This document shows positions 23,672 through 32,406 of a stretch of 64,000 nucleotides of DNA, piece after piece. Made by a program: the position numbers and the translations under genes. The notes beneath the pieces are model-generated. The model was not told the DNA's origin. It searched no databases and saw nothing but the letters and a program-made list of their open reading frames with translations. Numbering within the stretch: position 1 is the stretch's first letter; every line of letters begins with the position of its first letter. This DNA comes from Hymenobacter mellowenesis (GTDB lineage: Bacteria > Bacteroidota > Bacteroidia > Cytophagales > Hymenobacteraceae), in NCBI RefSeq assembly GCF_030581005.1, contig NZ_JAUQSX010000007.1, forward strand, positions 62,001 through 126,000, read 5' to 3'.

Positions 23672-23784
23672 CTTGGACGCTGCGAGTCCGAGTAGTGAGC
23701 AAAGCGAGCAGGCGGAATTGCAAGCTTCCTGACGCAAGTTGCTCGCTCTGCTCGCTGCTCGGACTCGCAGCGTCCAAGCTACTT
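23666..23784. repeat. Long inverted repeat containing the stop codons of two convergent genes
   Basis: Perfect 27-bp arms (AAGTAGCTTGGACGCTGCGA... at 23666-23692 and complement at 23758-23784) flank about 65 bp. It is a different family from the CATGCTGAGC palindromes. Each arm supplies a Lys codon plus TAG stop (AAGTAG) to the gene running into it: the membrane protein from the left (TAG at 23669-23671) and the OmpA-like protein from the right (TAG at 23781-23779). Confidence 0.93.
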
Positions 23785-25809
23785 CACTATTACCAACTCC
23801 ACGCGGCGGTTGAGGCGGCGGGTTTCCTCGCGGTCGTTGCTGTACTTGGGCTTCGAGCCGCCAAAGCCGACGGTGGTAATGCGGCTTTCGGCCACGCCGC
23901 GGCCCACGAGGTAGCGCTTCACCTCGGTCACCCGGTCTTCGGAGAGCTGCTGGTTCTTGTCGGCGGGCGGCTCGTTGGAGGTGTGGCCTTCGAGGCGGAT
24001 TTCGGTGGCGGGGCTGGCTTGCAGGGCAATGGCCAGGCGGTTCAGCTCGGCGTAGGCCGTGCCGAGCAACGTGGCTTTGCCCTGGGCGAAGAGGATGCTG
24101 GGCAGGTCGATTTTAGCGCCCACAGCGGCGGGCAATAGCAGCAGGTCGCGGCGGGGCGAGCCGGCGATGACCACCGTGTCGCCCACCGTGAGGAAACCGC
24201 CGCCGGTGGCCGTGAGGTAGTATTTGCCCGGCAGCAAGGACAGCTGGTAGCCACCGGTGTTATCGGAACGGCTGGTGGCGTTGTACTGCACACCGGCCGC
24301 ATTGGCCAGCAGGTTGGCTTTTACCACGGCGCTGGCCACAGGCTGCTTGGTGCGCGAATCCAGCACGCGCCCGCTCAAAAAGGCCCGCACGTTGGGGTCG
24401 AAGTCAACGGCTGCGACGGGCGCGGCCGGGAGCGAATCGGTAGGCACGGCGCGGCCGGTGCGCCAGATGTCGCTGGTGGCGTTGGGCGCGGGCGACGACG
24501 AGTAGTAGGCCGTTTTGCCGTCGGGCGTCAGGCTGAGGTAGGCGTTGAAGCCGGGGCCGTTTAGGGCGGGGCCCAGGTTGCGGGGCTCGCTCCACTTGCT
24601 CCAACTGTCATCAAGACGCTGGCTGACGAAAATATCGGCCGAGCCATAGCCCATGTGCCCGTAGGAGGCAAAATACAAGGTTTTGCCGTCAGGCGTAAGC
24701 CAGGGCGCGAAGTCAAAGCCCGGCGAGTTCAGCACCGGCCCCAGGCTGGTGGGCTCGCCGAAGCCGCCCTTGCCGTCGGGCCGGCTCAGGTAGATGTCGT
24801 TGCCGCCCTCCGAGTCGCCGCGCTCCAGCGAAAGCAGCAGGATTTGGCCATCGTTGCTTACAAAATAGCCCGCCCCGGGCACCGCTGTGTAGAAATTACT
24901 GATACCCACCGGCGAAGGCCGGGAGCCTTTCGCTGGGCCACTGCCGACCGCCGCGCTGCTCACCTTGCTCACGCCCTCGTCCCGAAACCCGTTGGAATCA
25001 TACGTGCCGCGCACAAACAACGTGCGGCCATCCGAGCCGGTGGCGGCCACTACCTCGTTATTCTGGGCGGTATTTACGGCGTCGAGGCGCGTGGGGGCGC
25101 CCCAGGTCTGGCCCTTGTCGGCGCTCTGGCTCACCCAGGCATCGCCCGAATCGGTGTTGCCTTCGGTGTTGCCGGCAAATTTGGTGCGGGCAAAATACAG
25201 CGTGCTGCCATCGGGGCTGAGCACAGGATGCAGTTCGTTGCCCGGCGAGTTGAGGCCGGCCAGCGGCTTGGGCGCGCCGAAGGACGACGGGCCTTCCAAC
25301 ACATTCAGGCGGAGCCGAAACAGGCGCCATTGCTGGCTGGCCCGGCCGTTGCCCTTCTGAGCCACCACCGGCGTCCCGTTGAACTTATCCGAGGCGGCCA
25401 GCGCCGCCACCCGGGTTTCGCTGCGGTTTTCAAGCTGGAAGCTGCCGGCTGGGCCGGCCGGCACCAGCCGCCACTGCTGCTGCTCGCCGCCCTGGTACGG
25501 GCGCTGCACCAGCGGCTGGTTCTCGCCGGGCTTGTCGGCGGTCAGGCACAAGCTGCTGTTTTTGGATTCAATTCGGTAATACTCGCTGCCCTGACGGATG
25601 GGCACAAAGCGCCACTGTTGGCTGTTGGCGTGCGTGAATTCCCACTGCACAGCGGCCGCGCCGCTGGTAGTGCTGGCGCCGGCCACGTCAAGGCAGCGTC
25701 CGCTGCCGCGGTCAATCAGGCCGTAATACGCCCGCTCATCGGGCACGAAGGAAGCTTGGGCGTGGGCAAAAACAGGCAGCAACAGTATCAGCGACAGCAA
25801 TCGAATCAT
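23779..25809 (-). CDS. OmpA-family outer-membrane protein with ricin-lectin and PD40 propeller domains
   Basis: 676 residues. A signal peptide (MIRLLSLILLLPVFAHAQA) is followed by a ricin-type beta-trefoil at about 25-165 (GRCLDVAGASTTSGAAAVQW, QQWRFVPI, QQWRLVPAG repeats). PD40/WD40-like blades follow at about 170-430 (LSPDGSTLYFAR, TPDGKTLYFASYGHMGYGS, TPDGKTAYYSSSPAP). A carboxypeptidase-regulatory-like domain comes next (SGRVLDSRTKQPVASAVV). The C-terminal OmpA domain (LEGHTSNEPPADKNQQLSEDRV, VGFGGSKP, NRRVELVIVK) should bind peptidoglycan. PD40-OmpA proteins are common in Bacteroidota, and the added carbohydrate-binding trefoil is less usual. It probably sits in the periplasm or outer membrane, linking the wall to a glycan ligand. 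No operon partner. Confidence 0.88.
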   Translation of the reverse strand: MIRLLSLILLLPVFAHAQASFVPDERAYYGLIDRGSGRCLDVAGASTTSGAAAVQWEFTHANSQQWRFVPIRQGSEYYRIESKNSSLCLTADKPGENQPLVQRPYQGGEQQQWRLVPAGPAGSFQLENRSETRVAALAASDKFNGTPVVAQKGNGRASQQWRLFRLRLNVLEGPSSFGAPKPLAGLNSPGNELHPVLSPDGSTLYFARTKFAGNTEGNTDSGDAWVSQSADKGQTWGAPTRLDAVNTAQNNEVVAATGSDGRTLFVRGTYDSNGFRDEGVSKVSSAAVGSGPAKGSRPSPVGISNFYTAVPGAGYFVSNDGQILLLSLERGDSEGGNDIYLSRPDGKGGFGEPTSLGPVLNSPGFDFAPWLTPDGKTLYFASYGHMGYGSADIFVSQRLDDSWSKWSEPRNLGPALNGPGFNAYLSLTPDGKTAYYSSSPAPNATSDIWRTGRAVPTDSLPAAPVAAVDFDPNVRAFLSGRVLDSRTKQPVASAVVKANLLANAAGVQYNATSRSDNTGGYQLSLLPGKYYLTATGGGFLTVGDTVVIAGSPRRDLLLLPAAVGAKIDLPSILFAQGKATLLGTAYAELNRLAIALQASPATEIRLEGHTSNEPPADKNQQLSEDRVTEVKRYLVGRGVAESRITTVGFGGSKPKYSNDREETRRLNRRVELVIVK

Positions 25810-25904
25810 CAGCGGGGGCGCGGAAAAGGGCGCGTGGGTGCATAACGCAAAAGAACGCCGAAATGATGGGAACGGGCAGGATGAGGAAGGGATGGGTGCA
25901 CCCT

Positions 25905-26001
25905 GAACGTCATGCTGAGCGCAGCCGAAGCATCTCTACCGCCATAGTAAATGGATTACTCGCGCGGTAGAGATGCTTCGGCTGCGCTCAGCATGACGTT
26001 C
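25905..26001. repeat. Dispersed palindrome, copy 5
   Basis: GAACGTCATGCTGAGCGCAG and CTGCGCTCAGCATGACGTTC, extended inwards by CCGAAGCATCTCTACC/GGTAGAGATGCTTCGG, form a nearly perfect palindrome with a short loop. It lies between the start of the OmpA-like gene and the end of the response regulator gene, both on the minus strand. Confidence 0.93.
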
Positions 26002-26026
26002 CAGTACATCTCCTAGGCTTCCCCCC

Positions 26027-26698
26027 TCACGCCAGCAGTTTGTGCTTGATGGCGTACTGAATCAGCCCCACCACCGACTTGCAGCTGGTTTTGGTGAGGA
26101 TGTTTTTGCGGTGCGTTTCCACGGTGCGCTCCGAGATGAAGAGGGCCGTGGCAATGTCTTGGTTGGATTTTTCGGCCGCCACGAGGCGCAGAATCTCCTT
26201 TTCGCGGGCGGTCAGCTCGGCCACTGGGGCGGCGCTGGGGCGCTGGGCTGGCACATCGAGGTGCTGAAGCAGCGTCTGGCCCACTTCCTGGCTGAAATGG
26301 GTGCGGCCGGCGGCCACGTTGGCAATGGCGGCGCTGAGCTCGGCGCGGGTGGTGTTTTTGAGCAGGTAGCCGGCCCCGCCCGCCTCCAGCACTTCCATCA
26401 CCGACGTGTGGTCGTGAAACATGCTCAGGGCCAGCACTCGCACCGCCGGGTAGCTGGCGCAGATGTGCCGGGTGAGCTCCACGCCACTCATCTGGGGCAT
26501 GTTCAGGTCCACGAGGGCCACGTTGATGCTGGGGTGGTCGTGCAGGCAGCGCAGGGCATCGGCGCCGGAATTGGCCTGGGCCACCACGCGCACCGTACCG
26601 TCGGATTTGAGCAGGGTTTTAATGCCTTCAATCACCATCTGGTGGTCATCTACCAGCAGCAGGTTGGTGCGGGCCGGGGCAGCTTGTGCGTCGGACAT
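26027..26698 (-). CDS. NarL/FixJ-type response regulator
   Basis: 223 residues. The receiver domain has LLVDDHQMVIEGIKTLL with the acidic pair, the phosphoacceptor Asp in VALVDLNMPQMSG, and Lys in YLLKNTTRAEL. The LuxR-type helix-turn-helix is LTAREKEILRLVAAEKSNQD ... SERTVETHRKNILTKT. It is 171 bp downstream of the stop of a TPR histidine kinase and 2.2 kb from a second one, all on the same strand, so it is the likely output of one or both kinases. Target genes cannot be told. Confidence 0.95.
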   Translation of the reverse strand: MSDAQAAPARTNLLLVDDHQMVIEGIKTLLKSDGTVRVVAQANSGADALRCLHDHPSINVALVDLNMPQMSGVELTRHICASYPAVRVLALSMFHDHTSVMEVLEAGGAGYLLKNTTRAELSAAIANVAAGRTHFSQEVGQTLLQHLDVPAQRPSAAPVAELTAREKEILRLVAAEKSNQDIATALFISERTVETHRKNILTKTSCKSVVGLIQYAIKHKLLA

Positions 26699-26869
26699 GG
26701 AAGGGATGTTTGCAGAAATTATAGAAGGAGTCGACCAGCAAGCAACGCGGGATTGATTGACCGGCTCAGGCCAACCCGCTTCTCCTGCTAATACATTAAT
26801 TCAAACATACTTCAATTTAGCCGGGCTTCGCATCAATTTCAAAAGAATTTACCGCACAATATCGGGGCC

Positions 26870-28882
26870 TCAGGCCGGCAGCGGCACGGTGGCCGCAACG
26901 GTGGTGCCGTGGCCAGGGCGGCTGTCGATGTCGAGCGCGCCGCCGAGGTAGGCCACCCGGCTGGCCATGTTGCGCAGGCCCAGGCCGGCGTCGGGGCCCA
27001 GGGCGGCGGGGTCGAAGCCCACGCCGTTGTCTTCCACCAGCAGGGTCAACTCGTGGGCATGGCGGATGAGCTGCAGGTTGATTTCGGTGGCCCGGGCGTG
27101 CTTCACAATGTTCTGCACCGCTTCCTGCACCACCCGGTAGAGCGTGCTTTCCACGTTTGCCGCCAGCCGCACGTCGTCGAGCCCCAGGGTTTCGAGGCGA
27201 ATGCGCAGGCGGCCGGGCTGCTGCATCTTGTCCAGAAACTCGCGCACGGCCCGGGCCAGCCCGCGCTTGATGAGGGCGTTGGGCAGCAGGTTGTGCGAAA
27301 TGTCGCGCACTTCGCACACGCTCTCGTCCACCAGCCCCAGGGCGTCGCCGAAGCGGCGCTGCTCGTCGGGGCTCAGGCGCGGGGCCAGTTCCTCGCTCAA
27401 GGCGTGCACGTTCAGCTTCACTACGCTCAGTAACTGGCCCACGCCGTCGTGCAGGTCGGCCCCGATGCGGCGGCGTTCGGCCTCCTCGGCTTCGAGCACG
27501 GCGGCGGCGCGGCGCTGCTGCAGAGCCTGGCGCTCTTCGGCAAACTCTACTTCGCGGCGCAGGCGGCGGCGGTTCAGCAGCAGGTAGCCCACGCCGGCCA
27601 GCAGCGCCGCAATGGCCAGCCCCGCCCACAGCTGCACGCTGCGCCGCCGGATGACCTGCTGCTGGGTGCGCAGCCGGGCGGCCTGCACACGGTTGCGGGC
27701 TTCCTTCTGTTCGGTTTCGTACTGGGTTTGCAGCTCGGCCACGGTGCGGGTGGTGGCAGCCAGGCGCAGGGTGTCGCGCAGCAGCTCCATGTCGCGGCGG
27801 TAAGCGAAGGCGGCGCGGTAGTCGGCGCGGGCGGCGGCCAAGTCGGCCAGGCCTTCGAGGGCGTCGGCTTCCTCCTGCAGGTCGCGGTTGGAGCGGGCCA
27901 GGGCCAGGGCCTGGGCGAGGTAGGGCGCGGCGGCGGCGGCCTGCCCGGTTTGCACCAGCGACTCGCCCAGGATGGAATACAGGTCGGCGCGGGCGCCGGG
28001 CGTCAGGTTGCCGGCCACGCGGCGGTTGAAGGCCGCCTCCACCCGGCGCAGCAGCGGCAGCGAGGCGGCCCAGTGGCCTTGGTGCTGCTCCAGCACGGCC
28101 AGCGTGAGCAGCAGGCCGTCGTTGGCCGTGGTATCGGGCTGGGTGCGCACCACGGCCAGCCCTTTGGCTACGTAGGCCCGCGCCCGCGCGAAGCGGCCCG
28201 CGTCGCGGTGAATGATGGCCAAGTGGTTGAGGCAGTGGATGACGTAGGCCGGCACCCGCGCCTGCTGCCAGCCGCGCAGGCTCTGCTCGTAGGCGGTCTG
28301 GGCGGCGGGCAGGTTTTGCTGCTCCAGGTAAATCTGGCCAATGGCCCCGTACGAATCGGCCACGGCGGCCGTGTCGTGGGCGGCCTGGCGCAGGCGCAGG
28401 CCGCGCAAGCTCAGGCGCATGGCCTCGGCAAAACGGCCCTGGTTGATGCGGCGCTTGGCGGCGTTGGCGAAGTTGTGGCCGGCCCACAGCGGGTTGCCCA
28501 GCGCGGCAAACTCCCGGGCCGACCGCAGGTGCAGCTGCACCGATTCGTCGTTGTGCCCGCCCTGGGCCGCCAGCGTGGCCAGGTTGTAGCCCACGCGCGC
28601 CAGCCGCTTCCGGTCGCCGATGGCGGTGGCCAGGCGCGCGGCCTGGCGACCGTAGCGGCCGGCCTGGGCCGTGTCGTTGTACTGGAAGTTGAACATCAGC
28701 GTCACCAGCGCCTTGGTGCCGAAGGTGTCGTGCGGGTGCTGGGCCAGCACGCGGCGCAGGCTATCCACCTCGCGGGTGTCGCGGGCGGGCGGCAGGATTT
28801 GCGCCTTGGGCTGGGCGTGGGCCGCGCCGGCCAGGGCCAGCATAACCAGAGTGCCGCCCATTAGGCCACGGATTTTTATCAT
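26870..28882 (-). CDS. TPR-containing NarL-type sensor histidine kinase (1)
   Basis: 670 residues. A signal-like N-terminus (LMGGTLVMLALAGAAHAQ) precedes about 350 residues of tetratricopeptide repeats in the periplasm (RRINQGRFAEAMRLSLRGL, SYGAIGQIYLEQQNLPAAQT). One transmembrane helix follows (SVQLWAGLAIAALLAGVGYL), then a coiled coil, then the HisKA_3 motif EAERRRIGADLHDGVGQLLS with its phospho-His. The HATPase domain shows QEAVQNIVKHARA, LLVEDNGVGFDP and GLGLRNMASRV. Ligand unknown; TPRs suggest a peptide or protein partner. It is a paralogue of the kinase at 28962-30887, from which it is separated by 79 bp. Confidence 0.92.
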   Translation of the reverse strand: MIKIRGLMGGTLVMLALAGAAHAQPKAQILPPARDTREVDSLRRVLAQHPHDTFGTKALVTLMFNFQYNDTAQAGRYGRQAARLATAIGDRKRLARVGYNLATLAAQGGHNDESVQLHLRSAREFAALGNPLWAGHNFANAAKRRINQGRFAEAMRLSLRGLRLRQAAHDTAAVADSYGAIGQIYLEQQNLPAAQTAYEQSLRGWQQARVPAYVIHCLNHLAIIHRDAGRFARARAYVAKGLAVVRTQPDTTANDGLLLTLAVLEQHQGHWAASLPLLRRVEAAFNRRVAGNLTPGARADLYSILGESLVQTGQAAAAAPYLAQALALARSNRDLQEEADALEGLADLAAARADYRAAFAYRRDMELLRDTLRLAATTRTVAELQTQYETEQKEARNRVQAARLRTQQQVIRRRSVQLWAGLAIAALLAGVGYLLLNRRRLRREVEFAEERQALQQRRAAAVLEAEEAERRRIGADLHDGVGQLLSVVKLNVHALSEELAPRLSPDEQRRFGDALGLVDESVCEVRDISHNLLPNALIKRGLARAVREFLDKMQQPGRLRIRLETLGLDDVRLAANVESTLYRVVQEAVQNIVKHARATEINLQLIRHAHELTLLVEDNGVGFDPAALGPDAGLGLRNMASRVAYLGGALDIDSRPGHGTTVAATVPLPA

Positions 28883-28961
28883 GAAATCAGCATTAAATCA
28901 TTCCCGTGGCCCTTGTAGCGCCGGTGGGCGGGCCGGCCCGAAGCATTCATCATTGCCCCCG

Positions 28962-30887
28962 TCAGGCCGGCACCGCGCTCAGCGGCACTTCCAGCGTGAC
29001 GGTAGTGCCCCGGCCCGGCGCGGCGTCAAAATCGGCTCGCCCGCCCAGGTAGGCCATGCGGCTTTCAATGTTTTTCAGGCCGATACCGGCGTCCTCGCCC
29101 AGGTCGGCGGGGTCGAAACCCACGCCGTTGTCTTCCACCATCACCGTCAGCTCATCGGTGTTGCGGATGATTTGCAGGGTGATTTCGGTGGCCTGCGCGT
29201 GCTTGAGAATGTTCTGCACCAACTCCTGAATGACGCGAAACAGCACGTTCTCCACCGTGGGCGGCAGGCGCCCGCCCTGGTCCAGCCCCACCACTTCGAG
29301 CTGCACTTTGAGGCGGCCGTCGGGCGCAATTTTGTTCAGGAAATCGCGCACGGCCTGGGCCAGGCCACGCTTAATGAGGGCGTTGGGCAGCAGGTTGTGC
29401 GAAATGCTGCGCACCTCCCGGAAGCTCTCGTCCACCACGTCCAGCGCGTTCTGAAACATGGCCTGCTGGCCGGTAGTGTTCAGGTGCAGCTCGCTGCCCA
29501 GCGCCTGCAGGTTCATTTTAGCAGCCGTCAGGAGCTGGCCCACGCCGTCGTGCAGGTCGGACCCGATGCGGCGGCGCTCGGTTTCCTCGGCATCGAGCAC
29601 GGCCTGGGCGCGCAGCTGCTGCAAGGCCTGGCGCTCCTCGGCAAACTCCACCTCGCGGCGCAGACGCCGCCTGGCCACCCAGGAATAAGCCAGGCCCGCC
29701 AGCAGCAGCGCCACCAGCGCCCCGGCCCACAGCAGCGTGGTGCGCCGCCGGATGACTTGCTGCTGCGTCTGCAGCTGCTGCGCTTGCAGGCGGTTCCGGG
29801 CGTCTTTTTTCTCGGTGTCGTACTTGGTTTGCAGTTCGGCCACCTGCTGGGCGCTTTCCTGCTGAAAGATAGAGTCGTTCAGAAACTGAAAACGCTTCTG
29901 CCACTGCAAAGCCTTCGCCGGCTGCCCGTTATCTTCATAAAGCGAGGCAAAACCATTGTATATCACCCGCACAATGGGCAGCGCGTGCAGGCCCCGGGCC
30001 AGGCGCAGGGCGTGCTGATAGGCGTCTTCGGCCTCGGGAGTGCGGTGCAGCAGGGCCAGGGCGTCGCCCAGATTCAGCCACGACTCGGCCTGGCCCTGCT
30101 CGTTGCCGTCGGCCTGGTCGATGGCCAGCGTTTGGCGGTAGTAGCGGTAGGCTTCGGCGCCGTTTTTCTGCTTCAAGGCCAAGCCGCCGAGGTTGTAGAG
30201 GGCCAGCACGGCCACGCTGGAATCGCCGAGGGCGCGGGACTTTTGCAGCGAGGTCCGGAAGTCGGCGCGGGCGGCGGGCAGTTGGTTTTGTTCCATCAGC
30301 ACCGTGCCGCTGTTGTTGAAGGCCACGGCCAGCGGCTTGGCGGCGCGGGCGTCGCCGGCCTGAGCGGCCTGGCTCAGCAGGGCCTGGGCGCGGCGGGCGT
30401 ATTGCAGGCTCTGGGCGTATTGCTGCAGGTTTTTGTTGGTGCTGGCCAGGTTCAGGTAAGCACTGCCCTGGCCCAGCAGGTCGTGGCGCTGCTCGGCCAG
30501 GCGCAGGGCCGACAGCAGGTGTTGGGCGGCGGCGGCGAAGTCGCCCTCCGCGTTGCCTAGCCGGCCCAGGAGCAGCAGGGCTGCTTGCTGCTGGGCGAGG
30601 TACGCGGGCGCGGCCTTAGCCTGTTGCAAGGCCAGCGCAGCCAGACGTTTGGCTTCGGCCGGTTCGGTGGTGCGCAGGGCGGTGGCATCGGCCAGCAGCA
30701 GGCGCAGCCGGGCGGTGTCGGGGGCCTGGGCGCGGCGCTGGTTCAGGCTGTCAACCAGCGGGGAAGTGGCCTGGGCCGTCGCCGGGGCCGGCTGCGCGGC
30801 GGCGCGCCCTACCCACGCAACCTCCATCGCGCCGGCTCCCAATCCCAGCCACCAACAAAATCGAAAAGCCCGATAAACGCCTCGCAT
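28962..30887 (-). CDS. TPR-containing NarL-type sensor histidine kinase (2)
   Basis: 641 residues from ATG 30887; a GTG at 30896 is also in frame. The layout is the same as its neighbour: export signal ending GRAAAQ, TPR array (GNEQGQAESWLNLGDALALL), transmembrane helix (LLWAGALVALLLAGLAYSW), phosphoacceptor ETERRRIGSDLHDGVGQLLT, HATPase QELVQNILKHAQA, MVEDNGVGFDP and GIGLKNIESRMAYLGG. The kinase cores are close, while the sensor halves differ more, as expected after a tandem duplication with new input specificity. No response regulator of its own is adjacent, so it probably shares the one at 26027. Confidence 0.92.
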   Translation of the reverse strand: MRGVYRAFRFCWWLGLGAGAMEVAWVGRAAAQPAPATAQATSPLVDSLNQRRAQAPDTARLRLLLADATALRTTEPAEAKRLAALALQQAKAAPAYLAQQQAALLLLGRLGNAEGDFAAAAQHLLSALRLAEQRHDLLGQGSAYLNLASTNKNLQQYAQSLQYARRAQALLSQAAQAGDARAAKPLAVAFNNSGTVLMEQNQLPAARADFRTSLQKSRALGDSSVAVLALYNLGGLALKQKNGAEAYRYYRQTLAIDQADGNEQGQAESWLNLGDALALLHRTPEAEDAYQHALRLARGLHALPIVRVIYNGFASLYEDNGQPAKALQWQKRFQFLNDSIFQQESAQQVAELQTKYDTEKKDARNRLQAQQLQTQQQVIRRRTTLLWAGALVALLLAGLAYSWVARRRLRREVEFAEERQALQQLRAQAVLDAEETERRRIGSDLHDGVGQLLTAAKMNLQALGSELHLNTTGQQAMFQNALDVVDESFREVRSISHNLLPNALIKRGLAQAVRDFLNKIAPDGRLKVQLEVVGLDQGGRLPPTVENVLFRVIQELVQNILKHAQATEITLQIIRNTDELTVMVEDNGVGFDPADLGEDAGIGLKNIESRMAYLGGRADFDAAPGRGTTVTLEVPLSAVPA

Positions 30888-30926
30888 CCTGACCACGGTT
30901 TTACGTTTGAATAACCCGAAAATATT

Positions 30927-30988
30927 AGCGCCGCTAAGTAAAGCAATTATGCCATACTCAGCGGCGCTTATTTTCTGATTTTCAGAAA
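30927..30988 (-). terminator. Two hairpins between an amidohydrolase gene and the second histidine kinase
   Basis: AGCGCCGCT (30927-30935) pairs with AGCGGCGCT (30960-30968), and TTTCTGA-TTT-TCAGAAA (30972-30988) forms a second stem. They lie 28 bp beyond the amidohydrolase stop on the minus strand. Termination is plausible but there is no long U-run. Confidence 0.5.
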
Positions 30989-31015
30989 GCCCGTACCCGC
31001 AACGCTTTAGCCCGG

Positions 31016-32317
31016 CTACAGCCCGTACTTGCTGCGAAATTTCTTGGCCAGGTAGGTCTGCTTGCTATCGAGCGAGATGCTGCGGCCGTCGATGAAGGCG
31101 CGCGTCACGGCGTTGGTGCGCATGTCGAGCAGGTCGCCCTGGCTGAGCACGAAGGTGGCGCTCTTGCCCGCTTCCAGCGAGCCGTAGTCTTTGTCGATGC
31201 CCATCATCTGGGCCGGCGTGAGCGTGACGGCGGTCAGGGCCTGCTCTTTGGTGAGGCCGAAGCTGGCCGCCGTGCCGGCGATGAAGGCCAAGTTGCGCGA
31301 GCCCGCCGTTTCCATCGAGCCCTGGTAGTCGAGGCAGAAGCGCACGCCGGCGGCCTGCAGCTGGGCGGGCAGCTTGTAGGGTTGGTCGTAGTCGTCGGCA
31401 TCGCGCCGGGGCAGGGCGTGGATGCGCGACACCACCACGCTCACGTCGTTCTGCTTCAGGAAATCGAGCACCATCCAGGCGTCGCGGGCGCCCACCACGG
31501 CCACCTTCTGCGCGCCCATCCGCTTGGCGAAGCGCACGGCTTCAATAATTTCCTTGCCGTAGTCGGCGTGCAGGTACAGGGTTTTGGAGCCATCGAAAAT
31601 GCCGGCCAGCGACGAGAGGCGCAGGTTTTCGCGGCGGCCGGCGGGCAGCTGGCGGTAGGCGCTGGCCTCACCCAGGAGCTGCTCCAGGTCGCGCAGCTGG
31701 GCTTCGCGGGCCTTCTGGCGCTTTTCGAGCGCGGCGGCTTCCTCGTTGGGGTTGTTGCGAAACACCATAGCGGGCCAGGTCAGGTGCTGGCCGTCGTCGG
31801 CGCGCACCACGGCGTCCTGCCAGTTCCAGGCGTCGAGCTGCACCACGCTGCTCTGGCCGGCCAGCAGGCCGCCACGTGGGGTGGGCTGGGCCAGCAGCAC
31901 GCCGTTGGTGCGCACTGTGGGCAGGATGTCGGAGTCGGTGTTGTAGGCGATGAGGGCGCGCACGTTGGGGTTCAGCGTGCCCACTTCCTCTTCATCCACC
32001 GTGGCCCGAATGGATTCTACTTCGGTGAGGCCCAGCGTGGTATTGGGCAAAATCAGGCCCGGATACAGCTGCTGGCCGGTGGCATCAATGGTTTCGTAGC
32101 CGCCCTTGTCCTGGGTGAAACCGGCGGCGGGGCCAGCATACGTCAAGCGGCCTTTGTCGAAAGCCACCGCGGCATTGGGCACCACGGTGCCGTTGCCCAC
32201 GTGCAGCGTGGCACCGGTGATGAGCATTGGTTTCACTTGGCCCGGGGCTGGCGTGGGCACCTGGGCCAGGGCGGCGCAGGTGGTGAGGGCGAAGGTGGCG
32301 GAGAGGAAGAAGCGCAT
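31016..32317 (-). CDS. Amidohydrolase-fold secreted protein with degenerate metal site
   Basis: 433 residues with a signal peptide (MRFFLSATFALTTCAALAQ). The composite beta-sandwich strands are clear at both ends (MLITGATLHVGNGTVVPNAAV and YGSLEAGKSATFVLSQGDLLD). At the point where an active amidohydrolase has P-G-x-I/V-D-x-H-x-H, this protein reads YPGLILPNTTLGL, without either His. Other candidate ligands (His in LYLHADYG, Asp in FCLDYQG) are isolated. It is therefore probably a non-catalytic or altered family member. It resembles the N-terminal half of the neighbouring protein more than the C-terminal half. The gene starts 89 bp after the stop of the larger one, with a short inverted repeat between them. 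Confidence 0.85.
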   Translation of the reverse strand: MRFFLSATFALTTCAALAQVPTPAPGQVKPMLITGATLHVGNGTVVPNAAVAFDKGRLTYAGPAAGFTQDKGGYETIDATGQQLYPGLILPNTTLGLTEVESIRATVDEEEVGTLNPNVRALIAYNTDSDILPTVRTNGVLLAQPTPRGGLLAGQSSVVQLDAWNWQDAVVRADDGQHLTWPAMVFRNNPNEEAAALEKRQKAREAQLRDLEQLLGEASAYRQLPAGRRENLRLSSLAGIFDGSKTLYLHADYGKEIIEAVRFAKRMGAQKVAVVGARDAWMVLDFLKQNDVSVVVSRIHALPRRDADDYDQPYKLPAQLQAAGVRFCLDYQGSMETAGSRNLAFIAGTAASFGLTKEQALTAVTLTPAQMMGIDKDYGSLEAGKSATFVLSQGDLLDMRTNAVTRAFIDGRSISLDSKQTYLAKKFRSKYGL

Positions 32318-32356
32318 GGGATAGGGCTAATTATTTGGTTGGCGGCGCGGGCGAAA

Positions 32357-32401
32357 CCTCACCCCCTACCCCCTCTTTCTTGGAGAGGGGGGCAGGGGGT
32401 G
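32357..32401. repeat. CACCCCCTACCCCCTC-type inverted repeat
   Basis: TCACCCCCTACCCCCTCT and AGAGGGGGGCAGGGGGTGA pair with a short loop (TTCTTGG) in the 89-bp gap between two amidohydrolase-fold genes. The C-run/G-run element resembles short palindromes scattered in many bacterial genomes and may act as a weak terminator or mRNA stabiliser. Confidence 0.8.
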
Positions 32402-32406
32402 AAATG

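Noticed and set aside
26699..26869. A gene or RNA in the gap between the response regulator and the first histidine kinase
   Set aside because: No ORF with coding character or stable hairpin was seen in these 171 bases.
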